The notes under the pieces are model-generated. The model had not been told where the DNA came from. It did no database searches and saw only the letters and a program-made list of their open reading frames with translations. Shown piece by piece: positions 35,369 through 46,438 of a stretch of DNA of 64,000 bases; the first letter of the stretch is position 1, and each line of letters opens with the position of its first letter. The DNA comes from JACVRM01 sp963817375 (GTDB lineage Bacteria; Actinomycetota; Thermoleophilia; Gaiellales; Gaiellaceae), in NCBI GenBank assembly GCA_963817375.1, contig CAWFOB010000004.1, positions 361,312-425,311 of the forward strand, read 5' to 3'. Both the position numbers and the translations under genes were made by a program.

Positions 35369-36624
35369 TGGGCGCCCGCAACCGCGAGCTCTGGAACCTG
35401 ATCGTCGTAGGCCTGCTGATGAGCGCGGGCTTCGCCAGCGTCTACATCGCGCGCCAGGAGCAGATCTCGTCGACCTCGCTGACGGCGGCCGGCTTCTTCT
35501 TCGCCCTCTACCTCGTCGCACACATGGTCGCCCGCTACACGGTGCCCTACGCCGACCCGTACCTGCTGCCGCTCGGCGGGCTGCTCACGGCGGTCGGGCT
35601 GACGGAGATCTACCGGCTCCACACCGCCGACGCGTTCCGGCAGGGCACCTGGGTGGTCGTCGGCGTCGCGCTCTTCTCGGTCACGCTCATCGCGCTGCGG
35701 CGCGACTACCGCCAGCTCGAGTCGTACAAGTACCTCTTCGGCATCGCGTCGATCCTGCTGCTGATGCTCCCGGCGCTGCCGCACTTCGGCGCGACCGTGA
35801 ACGGCGCCCGCCTATGGGTGCGCGTCGGCTCGTTGCAGTTCCAGCCGGGCGAGCTCGCGAAGATCTTCCTGATCGTCTTCCTGGCCGGCTACCTGCGCGA
35901 GAAGCGCGAGGTGCTCGCCCAGGGACGGATCAAGGACTACGGCCCGCTGCTGGCGATCTGGGGCGCGGCACTGCTCGTCCTCGTCGAGACGCACGACCTC
36001 GGCAGCGCGCTGCTCTTCTTCGGGATCTTCCTGGCGATGGTCTACGTGGCCACCGGGCGCGCGCTCGTCGTCGGAGTCGGCCTCGTCCTCTTCGTCGGCG
36101 GCGCGGCCTTCGTCTACCACTACACCGCCCGCGTGCAGGAGCGCGTCCGGGTCTGGCTCGACCCCTACAAGTACGCGCACGACCAGGGCTACCAGACGCT
36201 CCAGGGCCTCTACTCGATCGCGCACGGCGCCTTCGGCGGGACCGGCCTCGGCAAGGGCACGTTCACGACCACGACGGGCCAGCAGATCATCCCGTACGCG
36301 AACACCGACTTCATCTACTCGGCGCTCGCGCAGGAACTGGGGCTGATCGGCGTCGCTGCGCTCGTGCTCGTCTACATGCTGGTCGTGCTGCGCGGCATGC
36401 GCGTCGCGCTGATGGCCGATGACGGGTTCTCGAAGCTGCTCGCGGCCGGGCTCACGTTCGGGTTCGCCCTGCAGACGTTCATCATCGTCGGCGGCGTCCT
36501 GCGGATCATCCCGCTGACCGGGATCACGATGCCCTTCGTCTCCTACGGCGGGTCGAGCCTGCTCTCGAACTTCGTGCTCCTCGCCGGGCTGATGCTCGTC
36601 TCCAACCGCTCAAACCGGCCATGA
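35368..36624 (+). CDS. rodA: RodA/FtsW-type SEDS peptidoglycan glycosyltransferase
   Basis: A 418-residue membrane protein with about ten helices. Family motifs: NGARLWVRVGSLQFQPGELAKIF (SEDS motif with conserved acidic residues) and the C-terminal GITMPFVSYGGSSLLSNF. SEDS proteins polymerise lipid II into glycan strands and partner with class B PBPs; the neighbouring pbpA fits this. The ATG overlaps the pstP stop, and its own end overlaps the pbpA start by 4 bp. Confidence 0.93.
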   Translation: MGARNRELWNLIVVGLLMSAGFASVYIARQEQISSTSLTAAGFFFALYLVAHMVARYTVPYADPYLLPLGGLLTAVGLTEIYRLHTADAFRQGTWVVVGVALFSVTLIALRRDYRQLESYKYLFGIASILLLMLPALPHFGATVNGARLWVRVGSLQFQPGELAKIFLIVFLAGYLREKREVLAQGRIKDYGPLLAIWGAALLVLVETHDLGSALLFFGIFLAMVYVATGRALVVGVGLVLFVGGAAFVYHYTARVQERVRVWLDPYKYAHDQGYQTLQGLYSIAHGAFGGTGLGKGTFTTTTGQQIIPYANTDFIYSALAQELGLIGVAALVLVYMLVVLRGMRVALMADDGFSKLLAAGLTFGFALQTFIIVGGVLRIIPLTGITMPFVSYGGSSLLSNFVLLAGLMLVSNRSNRP

Positions 36625-38093
36625 ACCATCAGATCACGCGCCTCGCCGTCGTCGCCGTCGTCCTGCTCGCGTCGCTCATCGTGATGACGACCTACTGGCA
36701 GGCGTGGGCGGCGACGGATCTCGCCGACCGGCAGGACAACGCCCTGGAGACGGTCGCCGCGCTCACCGTCAAGCGCGGGAAGATCTACGCCGGCAACACG
36801 GTGGTGGCGACGAACGTGAAGCGGCGCATCGGCGGCCAGACGCTCTACTTCCGCCGCTACCCGACGGGCGGCCTCTTCTCGCAGGTCGTCGGCTACTCGA
36901 CGCAAGTGCGCTCGCGCGCCGGGCTCGAGCAGTCGGAGAACGACTTCCTCACCGGTGCGAACACCAACCTGTCGACCGTCCTCGACACGACGTTGAACAA
37001 GCTGCAGGGCAAGACGGTCACCGGCAACGACATCCACCTGACGCTGCGCCCGGGCGCCCAGCGGGTCGCGTACCAGCAGCTCGGCAGCCGCTGCGGCGCC
37101 GTGGTGGCGATCGAGCCGTCGACCGGCCGCATCCTCGTGATGGCCTCGACGCCGACGTACAACCCGAACCTGATCGAGAAGGACTACAACAAGGTCGCGA
37201 ACCGGCCCACCGGGTGCGGCGGGCGGCTCGTGAACCGGGCGACGGCCGGCCTCTACGCACCCGGCTCCACGTTCAAGGTCGTGACGACGACCGCGGCGCT
37301 CAACTCGGGCAGGTTCAAGCCGACCTCCACGTTCGACGACCCCGGCTACTGCGAGGAGTACGGCAAGCGGGTCTACAACGCGGAGACGAACTCGCCGTTC
37401 GGCACCGTCACGCTCGCCGAGGGCCTCCAGCACTCGATCAACTCGGTGTACTGCAACGTCGGCAAGGCGCTCGGCGCGATCAAGCTGCTCGACGCGGCCA
37501 AGGAGTTCGGGTTCTACGACAAGCCGCCGCTCGACCTGCCGAGCGGCGAGGTCAAGGCGAGCGGCCTCTACAAGAACAACAAGCTCTTCTTCCCGAAGAA
37601 CGACTTCCAGGTCGATCCGGGCCGGCTGGCGTTCGGCCAGGAGCGCCTCGGCGTCACGCCGCTCCAGATGGCGATGGTCGCGGCCACCGTCGCGAACAAG
37701 GGCGTCCTGATGAAGCCGCAGCTCGTCGAGAAGATCACCTCGCCGAGCGGCAAGACGGTCGTGAAGCTCCATCCGGACGCGCTCAACCGCGCGATGACGC
37801 CGGCGGTCGCCGAGGAGATCAACCAGATGATGCAGTCGGTCGTCGCGGCGGGCACCGGGACGAACGCACAGATCCCGGGCGTCAAGGTCGCGGGCAAGAC
37901 GGGAACGGCGGAGACGGGCGTGGCCGGGCGGAACACGACGTGGTTCATCAGCTTCGCCCCCGCCGACGACCCGAAGGTCGCGGTGGCGGTCGTCGTCGAG
38001 AACCAGCCCGGCGTCGGCAACACGTACGCGGCCCCTGTTGCCAAGGCCGTCTTGCAGGCACTCTTGCCGAAGGCGTCGAACTCTCACCCCTAG
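36621..38093 (+). CDS. pbpA: Penicillin-binding protein, class B transpeptidase (PbpA)
   Basis: A 490-residue protein: N-terminal membrane helix (RLAVVAVVLLASLIVMTTYW), PBP dimerisation region, then the transpeptidase with SxxK in YAPGSTFKVVTT, SxN in QHSINSVYCN, and KTGTAE in KVAGKTGTAETG. It cross-links peptidoglycan and would pair with RodA. It overlaps rodA by 4 bp and ends 6 bp before the PASTA kinase start, giving a coupled translation order. Confidence 0.93.
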   Translation: MNHQITRLAVVAVVLLASLIVMTTYWQAWAATDLADRQDNALETVAALTVKRGKIYAGNTVVATNVKRRIGGQTLYFRRYPTGGLFSQVVGYSTQVRSRAGLEQSENDFLTGANTNLSTVLDTTLNKLQGKTVTGNDIHLTLRPGAQRVAYQQLGSRCGAVVAIEPSTGRILVMASTPTYNPNLIEKDYNKVANRPTGCGGRLVNRATAGLYAPGSTFKVVTTTAALNSGRFKPTSTFDDPGYCEEYGKRVYNAETNSPFGTVTLAEGLQHSINSVYCNVGKALGAIKLLDAAKEFGFYDKPPLDLPSGEVKASGLYKNNKLFFPKNDFQVDPGRLAFGQERLGVTPLQMAMVAATVANKGVLMKPQLVEKITSPSGKTVVKLHPDALNRAMTPAVAEEINQMMQSVVAAGTGTNAQIPGVKVAGKTGTAETGVAGRNTTWFISFAPADDPKVAVAVVVENQPGVGNTYAAPVAKAVLQALLPKASNSHP

Positions 38094-38099
38094 CTCTCT

Positions 38100-40117
38100 A
38101 TGGCCACCTCGGACACGCTGATCAACACGCTCTTCGACGGGCGCTACCGGATCCTGCGCCGGCTCGGGCGCGGCGGGATGGCGGACGTCTACCTGGCCGA
38201 GGACGAGGAGCTCGGGCGCCGGGTCGCGATCAAGATCCTCAACGAGCGCCACGCCGCCGACGAGCAGTTCGTGGAGCGCTTCCGGCGCGAGGCGACGAAC
38301 GCTGCCGGGCTGTCGCACCCGAACATCGTCTCGATCTACGACCGCGGCGAGGCCGAGGGCACCTACTACATCGCGATGGAGTACCTCGAAGGCTCCACGC
38401 TCAAGGACATCGTCGGGCAGCGCGGTCCGCTCCCGGTGGGCGAAGCCATCGGCTTCACCCGCGACATCCTCGGCGCGCTGAAGGTCGCGCACAGGAAGGG
38501 CATCGTCCACCGCGACATCAAGCCGCACAACGTCATGTGCGACGCCGACGGGCGCGTGAAGGTGACGGACTTCGGCATCGCGCGCGCCGGGGCCAGCCAG
38601 ATGACCGAGGCCGGCTCGATCATCGGCACCGCGCAGTACCTGTCGCCCGAGCAGGCGCGCGGCGGCGTCGTCGACGCGCGCTCCGACCTCTACTCGGTCG
38701 GCGTCGTGCTCTACGAGCTGCTGACCGGGACGGTGCCGTTCAACGGCGACACGACCGTCGAGATCGCGATGAAGCACCTTTCCACCACGCCGGAGCCGCC
38801 GTCCGCGCGGCGGCCCGAGCTGCCGCAGGCGCTCGACCAGATCGTGCTGCGGGCGCTCGCCAAGGACCCGGACGAGCGCTACCAGACCGCCGAGGAGATG
38901 GACGCGGAGCTCGCGCGGGTGGCCGAGGGCTATCCCGTCAGCCCGGAGACCGCCGAGGCGGCCACCCAGGTGCTCGCCGGCGCCGGCGCAATCGACACGG
39001 CAGCGACGGCGATCGCCCGCGCTCCGACGGCGATCACGCCGCGCCCGCCGGCGGAGCCGCCGGCCGTCGTACCGCCGTACCGGCCGCCGAGCCGGGGCTA
39101 CTACTACGAGGAGCCGCCGCCCCGGCGCCGCGCCGTCTGGCCGTGGATCGTCGTCGGCCTCCTCGTCCTGGCCGCCGCCGCCGCCGTGTTCCTGGCCTGG
39201 GGGAAGATCCAGGACCAGCTGAACAAGAACACGGCCGTCGCCGTGCCGTACGTCGGTCGGGATCAACGAGATCAACGCAGTGCACAAGCTGCGCGAGGCG
39301 GGATTGACCGTCACGTCCGGCACGGGCGGCAACAGCTCCATCAAGCGCGTCCCGAGCGCGACGGTGCCCGAAGCGGTCGTGATCTCGCAGGATCCGCAGG
39401 CCGGCGACAAGGTGCCGAAGGGCAAGCTCGTCAGCCTGCAGGTCTCGAGCGGCGCGCCGGAGGCTGTCGTGCCGGATGTGCGCGGGAAGACGCTCACCGA
39501 CGCGATCGAGACGCTCGCCGGCCGGGGGCTCCGGGCGTCCGCGATGGACGTGCCCTCGTCCAAGCCGCCGCAGACGATCGTGGCCCAGGACCCGGCGCCG
39601 GGCACGAAGGTGCCGACCAAGACGACGGTGCACATCAACGTCTCGAAGGGGCCGGAGCAGGTGGCCATGCCGAACGTCGTCGGGCAGACCTACGACGCGG
39701 CCGCCGCAGCAGCTCCAGAGCCAGGGCTTCGCCGTCGCGCGTTCCGACCAGGCGTCGAACGAGGTGGCCGGCGTCGTGATCGCCCAGAACCCGGTCGCGA
39801 ACTCGGTCTCGTCCAAGGGCGCGAAGGTGACGCTCTACGTCTCCAAGGGCCCGACGGCCGTGCAGGTGCCCGATGTGACGGGCCTCGACGAGGCGACGGC
39901 GACGGCGCAGCTCCAGGACAAGGGCTTCTTCGTCCAGTCGCGCGACCGCGTCACGACGGACTCGACGGAGGACGGGCTCGTCCTCGAGCAGCGGCCGGCG
40001 GCGCTCGCGAAGGTGAAGCCGGGGTCGACGGTGACGATCTTCGTCGGCCGCTTCCAGGGCACCTCGTCATCAGGTGCCACGAGCACCACGACGAGCACGA
40101 CGCCGACCGTCCCGTGA
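38100..40117 (+). CDS. pknB: PASTA Ser/Thr protein kinase (PknB type), two frame breaks
   Basis: About 670 residues after correcting two extra bases near 39258 and 39714. The kinase domain (LGRGGMADVYLAEDEELGRRVAIKIL, HRDIKPHNVMC, DFGIARAG, GTAQYLSPEQARGG) is followed by a proline-rich linker, one helix (AVWPWIVVGLLVLAAAAAVFLAW) and four PASTA repeats outside the cell (e.g. VVPDVRGKTLTDAIETLAGRGL and VQVPDVTGLDEATATAQLQDKGF). PASTA domains sense muropeptides/lipid II. A Ser/Thr-rich tail ends the protein. It is the signature gene of the cell-wall cluster; both breaks sit in the extracellular region and look like sequence errors. Confidence 0.9.
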
Positions 40118-41175
40118 GCGAGCGCATCCGCGTCGCCATCCTGACCGGCGGCCGGTCGAGCGAGCACGACATCGCGCTCGCATCGGCCCGCTCGGTCGTC
40201 GACTCGCTCGACCCCGACCGCTACGAGGCCGTGCCGATCGAGATCGGCCGCGACGGCCGCTGGGCGCTCGAGCCCGCGTCACGCGGGGAGCTGACCAACG
40301 GCCGCCCGACCGGAGATAGTGGCGGACAGCCACTAAGTCAGGAGGGGGCCGCCGAGACGCTGCCGGTGCCGGTGCGCGAGACGACGCCGGCGATGCTGGG
40401 CGAGGTCGACGTCGTCTTCCCCGTGCTGCACGGCCCGTTCGGCGAGGACGGGACGGTGCAGGGGCTGCTCGAGTTGGCCGGCGTGCCCTACGTCGGCGCC
40501 GGGGTCACCGCGTCGGCGCTCTGCATGGACAAGGATCTGATGAAGGCCGTGCTCCGCGACCGCGGCATCCCGGTGGCGCGCAACGTCACGCTGCGCCCGG
40601 GCGAGCCATGGCAGAACCCGTACGGCTTCCCGGTGTTCGTGAAGCCGGCGCGGCTCGGCTCGTCGGTGGGGATCACGAAGGCGACGACGCCGGAGGAGCT
40701 GGACGCCGGCATCGAGCTCGCGTTCCGCCACGACGAGAAGGTGCTCGTCGAGGAGTTCGTCGACGGGGTCGAGGTCGAGTGCGGCGTGCTCGGCAACGAG
40801 GCGCCGATCGCGTCACTCCCGGGCGAGATCGTCGCGCACGCGGACTGGTACGACTTCGGCGCCAAGTACGACGACGGCGGCATGGAGCTCGTCATCCCGC
40901 CCCGCCTCGACCGCGAGATCGTCGACCGCGTCCAGGAGCTCTCCGTACGCGCGTTCGTCGCCACCGACTGCGAGGGGATGGCCCGCGTGGACTGCTTCGT
41001 GCGGCCGGACGGCGAGGTGCTCATCAACGAGCTGAACACCATCCCCGGCTTCACGGCGACGAGCGTCTACGCGAAGCTCTTCGCAGCGTCGGGGATCTCG
41101 TACCCGGAGCTGCTCGACCGGCTGATCCAGCTGGCGCTCGACCGCCACCGGCGCCGCGCGAAGCTCGAGTACTAG
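40114..41175 (+). CDS. ddl: D-alanine--D-alanine ligase
   Basis: A 353-residue ATP-grasp ligase from GTG 40114 (overlaps the pknB stop): VAILTGGRSSEHDIALASA, VVFPVLHGPFGEDGTVQGLLE, KPARLGSSVGITKA, EVECGVLG and INELNTIPGFT. It makes D-Ala-D-Ala for peptidoglycan precursors. The region between the N-terminal lobe and DVVFPVLHG is longer than usual; the DNA there holds a 7-bp palindrome (TAGTGGC/GCCACTA, 40317-40335). It converges with the downstream kinase gene, sharing the palindromic CTAG of both stops. Confidence 0.93.
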   Translation: MSERIRVAILTGGRSSEHDIALASARSVVDSLDPDRYEAVPIEIGRDGRWALEPASRGELTNGRPTGDSGGQPLSQEGAAETLPVPVRETTPAMLGEVDVVFPVLHGPFGEDGTVQGLLELAGVPYVGAGVTASALCMDKDLMKAVLRDRGIPVARNVTLRPGEPWQNPYGFPVFVKPARLGSSVGITKATTPEELDAGIELAFRHDEKVLVEEFVDGVEVECGVLGNEAPIASLPGEIVAHADWYDFGAKYDDGGMELVIPPRLDREIVDRVQELSVRAFVATDCEGMARVDCFVRPDGEVLINELNTIPGFTATSVYAKLFAASGISYPELLDRLIQLALDRHRRRAKLEY

Positions 41176-42613
41176 CTCCTCGCCTTCACCTCGTTCACGT
41201 GCACGGCGCTGTTCCCGCCGAGGTCGGTGATCCAGACGACGTAGTAGCGGTGGCTGCTGCCGTTCAGCGCGAACGTCGTCCTGGCGGCAATCGTCTTGCT
41301 GCCTGACACCGGCGTGAAGCTCCCCCCTCGGAATCGCCGGCCTCGATCTCGGCCGTGAAACCCGGTGTGTTGGTCGTGACGGTCATGGTGCGGACCTTCG
41401 TCGGCGAGCCGGCGGCCAGGACAACGCCGACCCCCGATTTGGTCAACGCGCCGTGGTACTCCTCGGTCGTCCAGTAGGTCTGAGGGTTGCCGTCGGTTGC
41501 CTGCGGCGCGGCGGCGTTGTGCTCGCCCGGCGCTCCCGTGCCGTCCGGGTCGTACGCAGTGACGCCCTTGAGCAGTACCGGCTTGCCGGCGGACGAGCCG
41601 CCGCCGTCGCCTATGCCGGTCGCGTTCGACGCGCCCTTGGTCAGCACGTACGCGCCGACGGCCGCTGCGACGACGACGGCGACCGCGATGAGGGTGATCA
41701 CCACCCCGCGGAACGCACGGCGCGCGCGGTGCGGCTTCTGCCGCGCGACCGGCGGCACGATCACGGTCGCGGCCGAGTCGTGCGCCAGGGGGACGTCGCC
41801 GCGCCGGCACGCCTCGAGCTCGGCGATCAGGTCGCTCATCGAGGCGAAACGGTCGCGCGGCTCCTTGGCGAGTGCCCGGCGCACGCAGGCGTCAAGCCGC
41901 GCCGGAACCTCCGGTCGCACCGAGCGGACGCTCGGGATGGGGTCGTGGACATGCCGCATCGCCGTCGCCACCGGCGACTCCGCCTCGTAGGGCACCTTGC
42001 CGGTCAGCAGCTCGAAGAGCACCACGCCGAGCGAGTAGACGTCGCTCGCCTCCCCGGACGGCTCGCCCTTCGCTTGCTCCGGCGCGATGTAGTCGCTCGT
42101 CCCCATGATCGTCCCGGTCAGCGTCAGCCCCTCGGTGCCGCGCGACCGGGCGATGCCGAAGTCGGTGACCTTGACGCGCCCCTCCTCGGCAAGCAGGACG
42201 TTCTGGGGCTTGATATCCCGGTGGACGACGCCGCGCTCGTGCGCGGCCTCGAGCGCCTGGGCGATCTGGATGCCCAGGTCGATCACCGTCCCGACGGGCA
42301 GCGCGCCCTCCCGCTGCACGAGCTGCTTGAGGTTCTCGCCCTCGACGTACTCGAAGACGATGTACGGCCGCCCGTCGTCCTCGCCGCGGTCGATGACCGT
42401 GACGATGTTCGGATGGGCGAGCTGCGCCGCGGAGCGGGCCTCACGCTGGAAGCGCTCGACCGCCTCCTCGTCGGAGAGGTAGTGGCCGTGGAGGATCTTC
42501 ACCGCGACCGGCCGCTCGAGCAGCCGGTCGTACGCGCGGTACACGGAGGCCATGCCGCCGGAGCCGACGACCTCGACCAACTCGAACCGGCCCGCGATGA
42601 GCTCCCCGACCAC
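41172..42613 (-). CDS. Ser/Thr protein kinase with exported discoidin-like C-terminal domain, one frame break
   Basis: About 480 residues after removing one G in a six-base G run near 41325. Kinase domain: VVGSGGMASVYRAYDRLLERPVAVKIL, VHRDIKPQNVLLA, DFGIARSR, GTSDYIAPEQAKG. A helix (VVITLIAVAVVVAAAVGAYVL) leads to an exported domain with AYDPDGTGAPGEHNAAA and DGNPQTYWTTEEYHG, which resembles the discoidin-like tail seen on MviN-type proteins. It has GTG start. Convergent with ddl. It may add a ligand-sensing kinase to the wall cluster. Confidence 0.85.
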
Positions 42614-42659
42614 GCCGGGAGCGTAGTTTGCGGCGGCTTAAGTCGGTGTGAGCGGCTCG

Positions 42660-42821
42660 GGGGCGTTGGCGGCACATCGCTCGCCCGGCGCGATGCGATG
42701 CTCGTTCCGAGGCTAGGACGCAGGGAGCCCCCGATAGCAGCGCTATCGGGGCGACTGAGGACGACGCATCGGGGCGAGCAGCGCGCCGCGACGGGCACTG
42801 CCTATGTGTCGCCAACGCCCC
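42660..42821. repeat. 162-bp symmetrical hairpin element (MITE- or structured-RNA-like)
   Basis: The ends GGGGCGTTGGCGGCACAT (42660-42677) and ATGTGTCGCCAACGCCCC (42804-42821) are inverted repeats with one mismatch in 18. The centre is a perfect 10-bp stem CCCCGATAGC-agc-GCTATCGGGG (42729-42751), whose midpoint (42740) is also the midpoint of the whole element. The arms between are partly complementary. It lies between the aminotransferase stop, which it touches, and the second kinase gene, 46 bp from its start. No target-site duplication is obvious. A miniature transposable element or a large regulatory hairpin are both possible. Confidence 0.8.
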
Positions 42822-44195
<1,374 letters not shown>

Positions 44196-44285
44196 GACCT
44201 CACGATACCGATGCGGGCGGCCGTTCTGTATACGTGAATACCCGTCTTGCAACGACCCGCCGCCGGGTAGCGCAGAATCCCCCGC

Positions 44286-44705
44286 ATGCCGCTGGGGCGC
44301 CGATCCGCCGCGGACGAGGGGCCGCGCGTGCGGCGGATCCTCGTCGGCACCGACCTGTCGCCGACGGCCGGCCGCGCGGTCGCCTGGGCGGTCGACATGG
44401 CCGCCCGCTACGAGGCCGAGCTGCTGCTCGTCCGCGTCGTGGCGGCGGACACACCGGCGGCGCGGGACGAGCTCGAGCGCTACGCCGCCGGCGTCGCACC
44501 CGCCGCGACCACGCTCGTCGCCGTCGGCGAGGACCCGGCCGACGCGATCGTCGAGGCCGTCGAGCGCGAGCACGCCGACGTCGTCGTGGTCGGCAGCGTG
44601 GGCATGCGCGGACGCAAGACGTTCCTGCTCGGCAACGTCCCGAACCGGGTCTCGCACGCGGCCGGCTGCACCGTGGTGATCGTCAACACGGCGGACGGCG
44701 CGTGA
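44286..44705 (+). CDS. Universal stress protein (UspA family)
   Basis: A 139-residue Usp domain: RRILVGTDLSPTAGRAVAWAVDMAARYEAELLLV at the N terminus and VGSVGMRGRKTFLLGNVPNRVSHAAGCTVVIV at the C terminus, the ATP-binding G-x2-G-x9-G-S/N pattern. Such proteins act in stress survival. It overlaps the UbiB-like gene by 4 bp (GTGA). Confidence 0.88.
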   Translation: MPLGRRSAADEGPRVRRILVGTDLSPTAGRAVAWAVDMAARYEAELLLVRVVAADTPAARDELERYAAGVAPAATTLVAVGEDPADAIVEAVEREHADVVVVGSVGMRGRKTFLLGNVPNRVSHAAGCTVVIVNTADGA

Positions 44706-46294
44706 CCACCGAGGAGACGCGCCCCGACGAGCTGCCCGCCGGCCTGCTCGGGCGAGCGACGCGCATCGGCGTGGTCATGGCCCGGCACGGGCTGCGCGAG
44801 CGGCGCGGCGACGAGTCGGACGCCGTGCGCGCGCGTCACCTGCGCGAGGCGCTCGAGGAGCTCGGCCCGACGTTCGCGAAGCTCGGCCAGGTGCTCTCCA
44901 CGCGGCCCGACCTGCTGCCGCCGGAGTACGTCGAGGAGCTGTCGGCGCTCCAGGACCGAGTGCCGCCGCTCGCCGAGCACGAGGTCGTCGAGGTCATGGA
45001 GGAGGAGCTCGGCGTCCCCTGGGAAGACGTGTTCGTGAAGATCGACCCGGAGCCGATCGCCGCCGGGACGATCGGCCAGGTGCACCGCGCGCAGCTCGAG
45101 GGCGGCGAGCGTGTCGTCGTGAAGGTCCAGCGCCCGACGGCGCAGGACGAGATCCTGCGCGACGTCGCGCTGCTCGAGCTCTTCGCCGAGCAGGTGGCCG
45201 AGCGCGACGTGTTCCGCACGGTGGTCGACATCCCCGCCGTCGTCGAGCACCTGTCCAGCTCGCTGCGCCGGGAGCTCGACTTCTGCATCGAGGCGCGCAA
45301 CATCGACCGGCTGCGCGAGGTGCTCGGCCCCTACTCGCGGCTCGACGTGCCGCGCGTCTACGACGCGTACACGTCGTCGCGGCTGCTCGTCATGGAGGAG
45401 ATCCAGGGCGTCCCTCTGCGCGAGGCGCCGCCCGGCCGCGAGCGCGAGGAGGCCGCCCGCCAGCTGATCGAGGCCTACTACCACCAGATCCTCACGGACG
45501 GCTTCTTCCACGCCGACCCGCACCCCGGGAACCTGCTCTGGTGGCAGGAGCGCATCTACTTCCTCGACCTCGGCATGGTCGGCGAGGTGCCCCCGGAGGT
45601 GCGCGAGCTGGTCCTGCTGCTCCTGCTCGCCTTCTGGCAGGAGGACGTTCCGTTCCTCGCCGACGTCGTGCTGATGCTCGGCGGCGCGACGACGACGCCG
45701 GACGACCCGGAGGCGTTCGAGCGCGAGCTCGGCGACCTGCTCGGCACCTACCGGCACACGGCGCTGGCCGACATCCAGCTCGGCCCCGTGATCCAGCAGG
45801 TCACGGAGATCTCGGCCCGTCACGGCGTGCGCCTGCCGGCGTCGATGGCGCTGACCGGAAAGGCGCTCGCGCAGATGCAGCTGGCCGCCTCCGAGCTCGA
45901 CCCGACGCTCGACCCGCTGTCGGTCGTCGACTCGTTCCTGCGCCGGCAGCTCACGACGCAGGTGCGCGGCCTGGCCGACCCGAAGCGCCTGTACTACGAC
46001 GCTCAGAAGCTCCGCGCCCGCGCGTCGCGGCTCGTCGAGGGCGTCGAGCGGGTCGTCGGCGCGCGGCCGGGCGAGCGGCTCACGGTGAGCTTCCGCGGGC
46101 CGGAGCTCGAGCGGACGATCCAGCGCGCCGCCCGGCAGGTCGCCCTTGCCTTCGTTGCGGCCGGGACGTGGACCGCGGCAGGCGTTACCGCGGCCAGCGA
46201 CCAGGTGGGGAGCTGGGCGCCGCTCCTCCTCGGCCTGCTGGCGGCCATTCTGACGATCGTGCTGCTAATCGACCTCTGGCGCCACCGGCACTAA
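44702..46294 (+). CDS. UbiB/ABC1 (ADCK)-family atypical kinase
   Basis: A 530-residue protein. Signature KxGQ motif in FAKLGQVLSTRPDLLPPEY, ATP-binding RVVVKVQRPTAQDEIL, catalytic loop FHADPHPGNLLW and DLGMVGEVP. The C terminus has two membrane helices (LAFVAAGTWTAAGVTAA and APLLLGLLAAILTIVLLIDL). Members help quinone biosynthesis or lipid/quinone homeostasis in some bacteria; the actual substrate here is unknown. GTG start inside the Usp stop, so they form one unit. Confidence 0.9.
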   Translation: MTTEETRPDELPAGLLGRATRIGVVMARHGLRERRGDESDAVRARHLREALEELGPTFAKLGQVLSTRPDLLPPEYVEELSALQDRVPPLAEHEVVEVMEEELGVPWEDVFVKIDPEPIAAGTIGQVHRAQLEGGERVVVKVQRPTAQDEILRDVALLELFAEQVAERDVFRTVVDIPAVVEHLSSSLRRELDFCIEARNIDRLREVLGPYSRLDVPRVYDAYTSSRLLVMEEIQGVPLREAPPGREREEAARQLIEAYYHQILTDGFFHADPHPGNLLWWQERIYFLDLGMVGEVPPEVRELVLLLLLAFWQEDVPFLADVVLMLGGATTTPDDPEAFERELGDLLGTYRHTALADIQLGPVIQQVTEISARHGVRLPASMALTGKALAQMQLAASELDPTLDPLSVVDSFLRRQLTTQVRGLADPKRLYYDAQKLRARASRLVEGVERVVGARPGERLTVSFRGPELERTIQRAARQVALAFVAAGTWTAAGVTAASDQVGSWAPLLLGLLAAILTIVLLIDLWRHRH

Positions 46295-46413
46295 CGCCGC
46301 AGCGCCTTCCGGAGCCTCCGCCCGACGACGACTGCGACCACCCACATCGACGCGCGGAGAACGGTCCGCTCCACGCGGCCGAGCGTCTTCGGAGGCGGCT
46401 TCTTCGGCGGCAC
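46291..46413 (-). CDS. Small basic protein with one membrane helix (40 residues)
   Basis: A GTG-to-TAG frame on the minus strand gives a 40-residue protein: basic/proline N terminus (PPKKPPPKTLGRVERTV), then LRASMWVVAVVVG as a short hydrophobic stretch, and a basic tail (RRLRKALRR). Its stop overlaps the convergent UbiB stop. No ribosome-binding site is seen upstream of the GTG, so this rests on the amphipathic-hydrophobic pattern and its tight fit between genes. Unknown function. Confidence 0.45.
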   Translation of the reverse strand: MPPKKPPPKTLGRVERTVLRASMWVVAVVVGRRLRKALRR

Positions 46414-46438
46414 GGCTGACGGTTATCGTGACTGATTC

